Part shown: in pieces, positions 59,646-64,000 of the stretch
How positions within the stretch are numbered: position 1 is the stretch's first letter
Layout of the letters: each line of letters starts with the position of its first letter
NCBI GenBank assembly: GCA_964035575.1
Contig: OZ037920.1
Span: 62,001-126,000 of the forward strand
Reading direction: 5' to 3'
DNA from: Rhynchopus sp. YZ270_cl-10
Taxonomy: Eukaryota > Euglenozoa > Diplonemea > Diplonemida > Diplonemidae
DNA: 64,000 nucleotides
Made by a program: the position numbers and the translations under genes
The notes under the pieces: generated by a model
Seen by the model: only the letters and a program-made list of their open reading frames with translations
Told to the model about the DNA's origin: nothing
Database searches by the model: none

Positions 59646-59715
59646 TAGATACAATCTTTGGTATGCGGCAAGGACATCTACAAGGCAATTCCCTATGAAA
59701 TTTGCCTTAGATTTG

Positions 59716-61649
59716 CTAAGAGCGATTCAGGTGAGGTGGGTGGTATCTTTGTACATACGACCGTCGCCGTCCATCACGTGAACGTTGTGGCGTTTCTTCG
59801 AAGCCCTCTGGTGCCGCGCACACTGTGCCCTGCAGTGCGGTGGTCGGCTCGGGTGCGTCCTGGGGTTCGTCGGGGGCGGGCTTCTTGGGGTTCCTGCGTG
59901 AGGGTGAAGAATCAAAGGGTGCATGGGGTGTGAAGTGTAAGGGAGGAAAGGGAGGGTAGCATACACTAAGCGCATCTGCAGTGCGACGCTGACAGCCTGG
60001 ATGGAGTCGAGAAGGATGGGGAATTGGTTCACGATGGATTGGAAAGCGGCCTGTGGTGATGTGTGGTGGAAGGGGGTGGTGTGGTGGTGGTGATGCAGTA
60101 CCTTGTCGAGGCGGAAGAGTTGGCAGTATGTGAGTGATTTGATGGAGGCGGACCGTCGTGTCTCCTGCAGCAGCGCCACTTCGCCAAAGACACCACCACG
60201 CTTGATCGTCGCTGCCCACTTTCCGTTCGGCAGTGTGACCCCACACATCCCGTGAAACAGAAAGAACATCTCCTCCCCCTCCTCCCCAGCAATCACAATG
60301 TACTCCTCCGGCGGCACAAACACATTCACCAGACTCTGCGCAAGCTTTGCCACACAGATTTCCTGCGCTTCTGCAAAAATCGGCACCTGCCGCACAATCT
60401 TCATCCTTGCGTACAACGCCATTCTGTCCTGCATTACCTGCGGCAACCCTGATATCGCTTCGTTAAACAGCGAATTCGAATGCTTCAAACGGTGCTGCTG
60501 AAACGCTAAGACTTCCTCTTTGAACTCCGGCGGAATCGTCAAATGGTTTAACGCTGCTAACGTCTCCAACATACGCCTATTCGCATCGGTCTGGAGATCC
60601 GCCTGCTGCGAAAACTGCACCAACTTCCCTACCACCAACCCGGTTACCACTGACGCGCAGCAGAACAGCACAACTGCAAAGGCTTTTTGGCGCTCCGTTT
60701 CGACAAGCTGCCGTTGGTCTCCGAAGCCTGTTGTGGTGAGGGTGTACATCACGAAGTAGACCGCGTCGTCATACAACACATCCGTCTCGGAGTACCATAT
60801 CACCGTTATGCTGAGCACGTGAACCACCATGATTGCCCAGAAGCAGATCTTCAGAAGCGGCACGAACACGAAGTGGAACCGCGCGTACCGTGGCAGCATG
60901 GTGTCGCTTGGCGACAGCTTGAAGAGATGCGGGATCACAAGAAACTTCACTAACCTCAAATGCTGGCACATCACCATGGCCACCTCCCACTCCATCAACA
61001 TGCAGAACACATCAGCAGGAATAGCTGCCACCACATCGTATATGATACGCTTTGAATGCATATATGCATGACGAACCTGCTGTCGGTTGTCCACAGGCAG
61101 GGTGTCGCTTGCGTCGCTTGATATACTAGTAAACATGCCTCGTACTATGTCCAATACCGACAGAACAGCTGCGAAGATTTTAATCTGCACACCACTCTGC
61201 CCAATGGTCACACCGCGTATGTCCTCGTAGGTCGTCATGGTGCCATAGAACAAGATGAGGATAAGGATCGTCGTGTCCAGCACCCAGTTGATCGGGTCGT
61301 CGCTACGAAGAACCTGAGTCAGATGAGATGCAGCCTTAAGGTGTCTGAAGCACTCCCGTCCTCCCTCAAGAAGTGCAAGCTGGTTTGCCTCTCGGTGCCG
61401 TGCCATAAGGGAAAGAAACTCTTGAAAATCGATTTCGCCAGACCCATCAGAGTCGACCGAAGCGAAGTACTGATGCAGCTCCTCCTCCGAGAGGAACACA
61501 CCCATGCGTGGCATGAGGTCTGCCAGCTCCTCTTCATTGATCCCACCCGACCCCTCGGCATCCAGAAGCATGAAGAGCGACTCGAACTTCGCAGCTTCCG
61601 CTGGAGTAATGCCATTTATCATCAAATGGTCAATCGTAGTAGTGTCCAT
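59716..61649 (-). CDS. EF-hand cyclic-nucleotide-gated (CNG/EAG-type) potassium channel
   Basis: Three exons: 61649-60102, 60050-59965, 59893-59716, with introns of 51 and 71 nt; 603 residues. Start ATG in GTACAATGG. Two EF hands at the N-terminus (LLDAEGSGGINEEEL, about 28-40; VDSDGSGEIDFQEF, about 65-80). Six membrane segments follow; S4 is poorly charged (HLRLVKFLVIPHLF). The pore has TLTTTGFGD, a potassium-type filter. The C-linker leads to a cyclic-nucleotide-binding domain with the phosphate-binding cassette GGVFGEVALLQETRRSAS, whose glutamate and arginine are conserved. Exon 2 supplies its C-helix. The C-terminal tail is proline-rich and basic. Calcium input through N-terminal EF hands on such a channel is unusual. 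Confidence 0.93.
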
Positions 61650-61872
61650 TGTACGACACACCCCTGGGGGGAAGCACGGTCAAGGTGACGTCAAAAAAGA
61701 GAAAAAAAAACGGTTAATAACTCTGCCAAGTCTCCTTGGAAGATTCGAAGAGGTGGGGCGTGGTGGTTTTCAAAAAAAGGGGGTATGTGTGGAAGAAGAA
61801 ATAAAACTAAAAAAAAAGAGCTGAAAGTGCGAAGAGGAGAGCCTCCCAGTGTCTCATAGTGTGTGTGTTGCT

Positions 61873-61925
61873 TTGAAAGCTTGGTGTGTGTATTAGTGTC
61901 GACACCCCGAGGATGAGCTACACTG
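61873..61925 (+). repeat. Hairpin family E
   Basis: TTGAAAGCTTGGTGTGTGTA is followed by TTAGTGTCGACACCCCGAGG and ATGAGCTACACTGA. GAGGATG subtype with a changed stem (AGTGTCG/GCTACACT). Confidence 0.75.
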
Positions 61926-62863
61926 ATTGCTGTTGTGTTGGGTTTTTTGGGGGGTAGGGTCAAGGATACACAGCTAGTCAGGGGGGGGCTCTGGTCGTAA
62001 CGACAATGTGCTAAACGAGTAGTGTTTGCTAGTGTAATTCTAGTCATAAAACAGTTTCATTTGGACTACTAGTAGTCCCCTGAGTTGTAGTGCATGTTAC
62101 AGAGGTCAAAAAAAAAAATCTACACTTTTTTTTGTTGTTGTTTTATAGAAATGAAACGAGAAAAAGAAAAAAAATCTGAAAGATTAATCTGTCCATATTC
62201 GGGGGTGCACCGTGGGTGGCCCCCCCCCCCCCCCCCCGAACCATGCAGTCCTACATCTATTTCGTGGTTTGGTAGGATTACCAAAGAGAATCTGGCTTTA
62301 GGGCATTACAGGTACAGGAGTACTAGCTTTGTTCTGACCATAGCCCGATTCCCAACGTATCGAGGCCGCTGGGGTTGGATGCATGATGCTCTATGTCATC
62401 CCTTTTGCCTTGGAAAGATGGTTCATAGGTCCTGCCTTTGTGAAAAGGCGGCACTGATGGACCTCTTCATTGTTGATTTATGTTTGTTTTGTTATTTTTT
62501 TTTTTTTCTTCAATGATAAAAATGGTAGTTAGTGCGTCTTCACATTTGCATCCTTAGCGGCAAGGGAGGTCGCGTTGCCTCGCAAAGTGTATCATCAGCT
62601 CTACGCAAGTCACCGCAAAAAGAAGAAGAAGAAGAAGAAGAAAGAAAAGAAAAAAGGATCCACAGAGCAAGGGCGGAAGCCCTTTTTGCTGCAGGAAAGG
62701 GACTGAAAAGAACTGATATAGTGGGGTAGGGAGGGAGAGAGGGGAATGCAAAGAGACAGGACACCGTATGTCATCGTGACAGGTCAGAATGACATGCAAA
62801 ATTACATGTCACTTTTCTGACATGTAAATGACATGTGGCGTCGTGCAGAATGGAGGAAAATTG

Positions 62864-62920
62864 ATGAAGTTGACACCGTGTGCAGATACACCACCTGGGA
62901 TGCAGGCGCTGCTAACTCTC
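62864..62920 (+). repeat. Hairpin family D, divergent
   Basis: GATGAAGTTGACACCGTGTG is followed by CAGATACACCACCTGGGATG and CAGGCGCTGC. The CCTGGGATGCAG part matches the D loop and right arm; the left arm has an insertion. Confidence 0.5.
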
Positions 62921-62926
62921 ACCAAC

Positions 62927-62962
62927 AGAAGAGATGAACCCAAGCATCTCGTTAGGCACCTC
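62927..62962 (+). repeat. Hairpin family A
   Basis: GAAGAGATGAACCCAAGCAT is followed by CTCGTTAGGCACCTC. The stem is weakened on the right arm. Confidence 0.6.
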
Positions 62963-63155
62963 AAAGAAAAGGTTTGGCTTGGTAAATTAGGGGTTTTTTT
63001 TTTATACTTATTCCACACCTGCCGTGTACATTTACGAACACAGACACACTCATCACCCCCCCACCGTCAACACCAGGCAATCCCTCACACATGAGTGGAC
63101 GCAGTGGACATCCCCCTCCTCCCCACCCCTTACAACCCACAACCCTCAACCCCAC

Positions 63156-64000
63156 TCAATTCTCCTCGACCCCATTCTCGAGGGACACCTCCCGAGAGAG
63201 CTGCAGCATCACGTCCTCCTCTAGCGTCACATTCTGCCCTTCTGCATCAACACCACCACCACCCCCTAAGCTCGGCGTCGACTCTGCATCGAAGTCAACG
63301 TTGAAGTTGTCTGGGATGTCCCCCTTCCTAGGGGGCGGCGTTCGAGGGAGTGCGTGGGGTATAGGGTCCGGTGGTGGGCTTGGGGTGGTAGGTGGGCACG
63401 CATCGCTGTGGGAGCTGGACGAGGCACATGAGAGGGGTGGGGTGGGTGCTGCGCTGGGTGCACGCTGGCGTGTGCCTGTGGACATTGCGGCGTCATCTGA
63501 GACCTTGTCGCGGACACGTTCACGCCACCGCATCAATGACTTCCCCAGCTCCCCGGTGTCCCTGCATAGTTCTGGTGCTACCTGAGGTGCAATAGCGGTA
63601 GAGTCTTTCACCGTGGCAAGAAGCTTGGAGACCTCTGGATCACCCTTGCCAAGAAGGCCCTGTGGAGAGGAAATGAAGAAAAGAAATGGAAATTTGGTTA
63701 ACATACCATGAGCTGTGTGATGACCCCCATCCGTTCGTGCAGGGGTGTGACAATGTCGAAGGTGCGCTTCGCAAGGCGGCCTCGTTTGCGTTTGTTGACA
63801 GCGTCCACCCCGCTCATGAGGTTCACCACGGTGGAAAAGCCGATGGGTTTGTTGCGTTTGCCCCCCTCGGCACCCTTTGCGACCTCAGGCAGGTCGTCTC
63901 CAGGATCCGTTACCGCTCCCTCGGACGTCTTTGGGGAGAATGATTGCTGCCGCTGCTGCTGCTGCTCGATGTAGCGTGCCCTGCGCTGTGCTGCACGGGT
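63156..64000 (-). CDS. C-terminal part of an unidentified protein (5' end outside window)
   Basis: Two exons seen: 64000-63707 (open from the edge) and 63659-63156, joined across a 47-nt intron (GTATGTTAAC...CTCCACAG), giving the last 265 residues. The first part is basic and glutamine-rich (YIEQQQQRQQSFSPK) followed by a region that looks folded (GFSTVVNLMSGVDAVNKRK, FDIVTPLHERMGVITQLM). The rest has a helical stretch (GKSLMRWRERVRDKVSDD) and a serine/proline-rich acidic tail with a glycine run. No domain recognised. The intron is in frame except for its length and could be mistaken for a start site. Confidence 0.75.

Larger units (their letters stand above)
61650..63155. other. Spacer between channel and the right-edge gene
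   Basis: Holds hairpins E, D and A and a C(17) run at 62221-62237. A trinucleotide (GAA)n stretch is at 62622-62645. 62240-62520 has no recognised feature. Confidence 0.6.

Noticed and set aside
59727-59964. Read-through C-terminus of the channel rich in His/Pro/Ser
   Set aside because: A 71-nt GTATGC...CGCAG intron gives a frame with better codon bias ending at 59716.
6112-61925. Family E as a tRNA-derived SINE
   Set aside because: No A/B box pair at the right spacing and no cloverleaf; only a short stem-loop with a constant leader.
1-64000. CRISPR array, rRNA genes, bacterial operon signals, retrovirus-like or capsid-bearing elements
   Set aside because: Repeats lack the CRISPR repeat-spacer pattern; no rRNA core sequences, reverse transcriptase, integrase or capsid motifs were seen; introns show the DNA is eukaryotic.

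Overview
The window is nuclear DNA of a unicellular eukaryote. It shows short GT-AG introns, most with GTATG donors, and protein families of protist type: a P4 flippase, an EF-hand PI-PLC, an EF-hand cyclic-nucleotide-gated channel, cathepsin L, a gamma-carbonic-anhydrase-like protein, and tail-anchored and GPI-type membrane proteins. I could place 16 genes with confidence, and every one is on the minus strand. Several have a pyrimidine tract ending in CAG 20-45 nt before an ATG in CACAATG context. One-strand gene clusters with acceptor-like sites before intronless ORFs are known from Euglenozoa and other spliced-leader lineages. The species itself cannot be named from the sequence.

Layout: 1-136 is a perfect octamer array at the left edge. 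192-1973 is a repeat-bounded element. 2138-5805 is a four-exon acyl-CoA-synthetase-like gene whose 2.07 kb intron is filled with mobile repeats. 5806-13843 is a gene-poor repeat field. Then follow a P4-ATPase (13844-17914), PI-PLC (20912-24051), ubiquitin-like/LRR protein (24519-25409), a second repeat field (25410-32179), a type I membrane protein (32180-33190), ankyrin tail-anchored protein (34213-35571), low-complexity protein (35778-37154), gamma-CA-like gene (40079-41941), a 1202-residue unknown (42607-46215), a gene remnant (46355-46756), a GPI-type protein (49484-50419), three tandem cathepsin L genes (53040-58575), a small unknown (59151-59438), the channel (59716-61649) and the 3' end of another gene (63156-64000).

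The most unusual signal is a set of about 45 small hairpin repeats (families A-E, 30-60 nt) in spacers and introns. Families A-D share a loop core close to GCCTCTCGTG but have different stems that stay self-complementary. All copies I found point the same way, opposite to the genes. A second theme is loss of catalytic residues: two of three cathepsins have proline in place of the catalytic cysteine, the synthetase lacks its P-loop and C-terminal lid, and the carbonic anhydrase lacks its zinc histidines. A third is several apparently undescribed short terminal-inverted-repeat elements with target-site duplications of 2, 3 or 13 bp.

The genes do not form an evident pathway. Two encode likely mitochondrial proteins (synthetase-like, gamma-CA-like), three act in membrane lipid or ion signalling (flippase, PI-PLC, channel), and five enter the secretory route.
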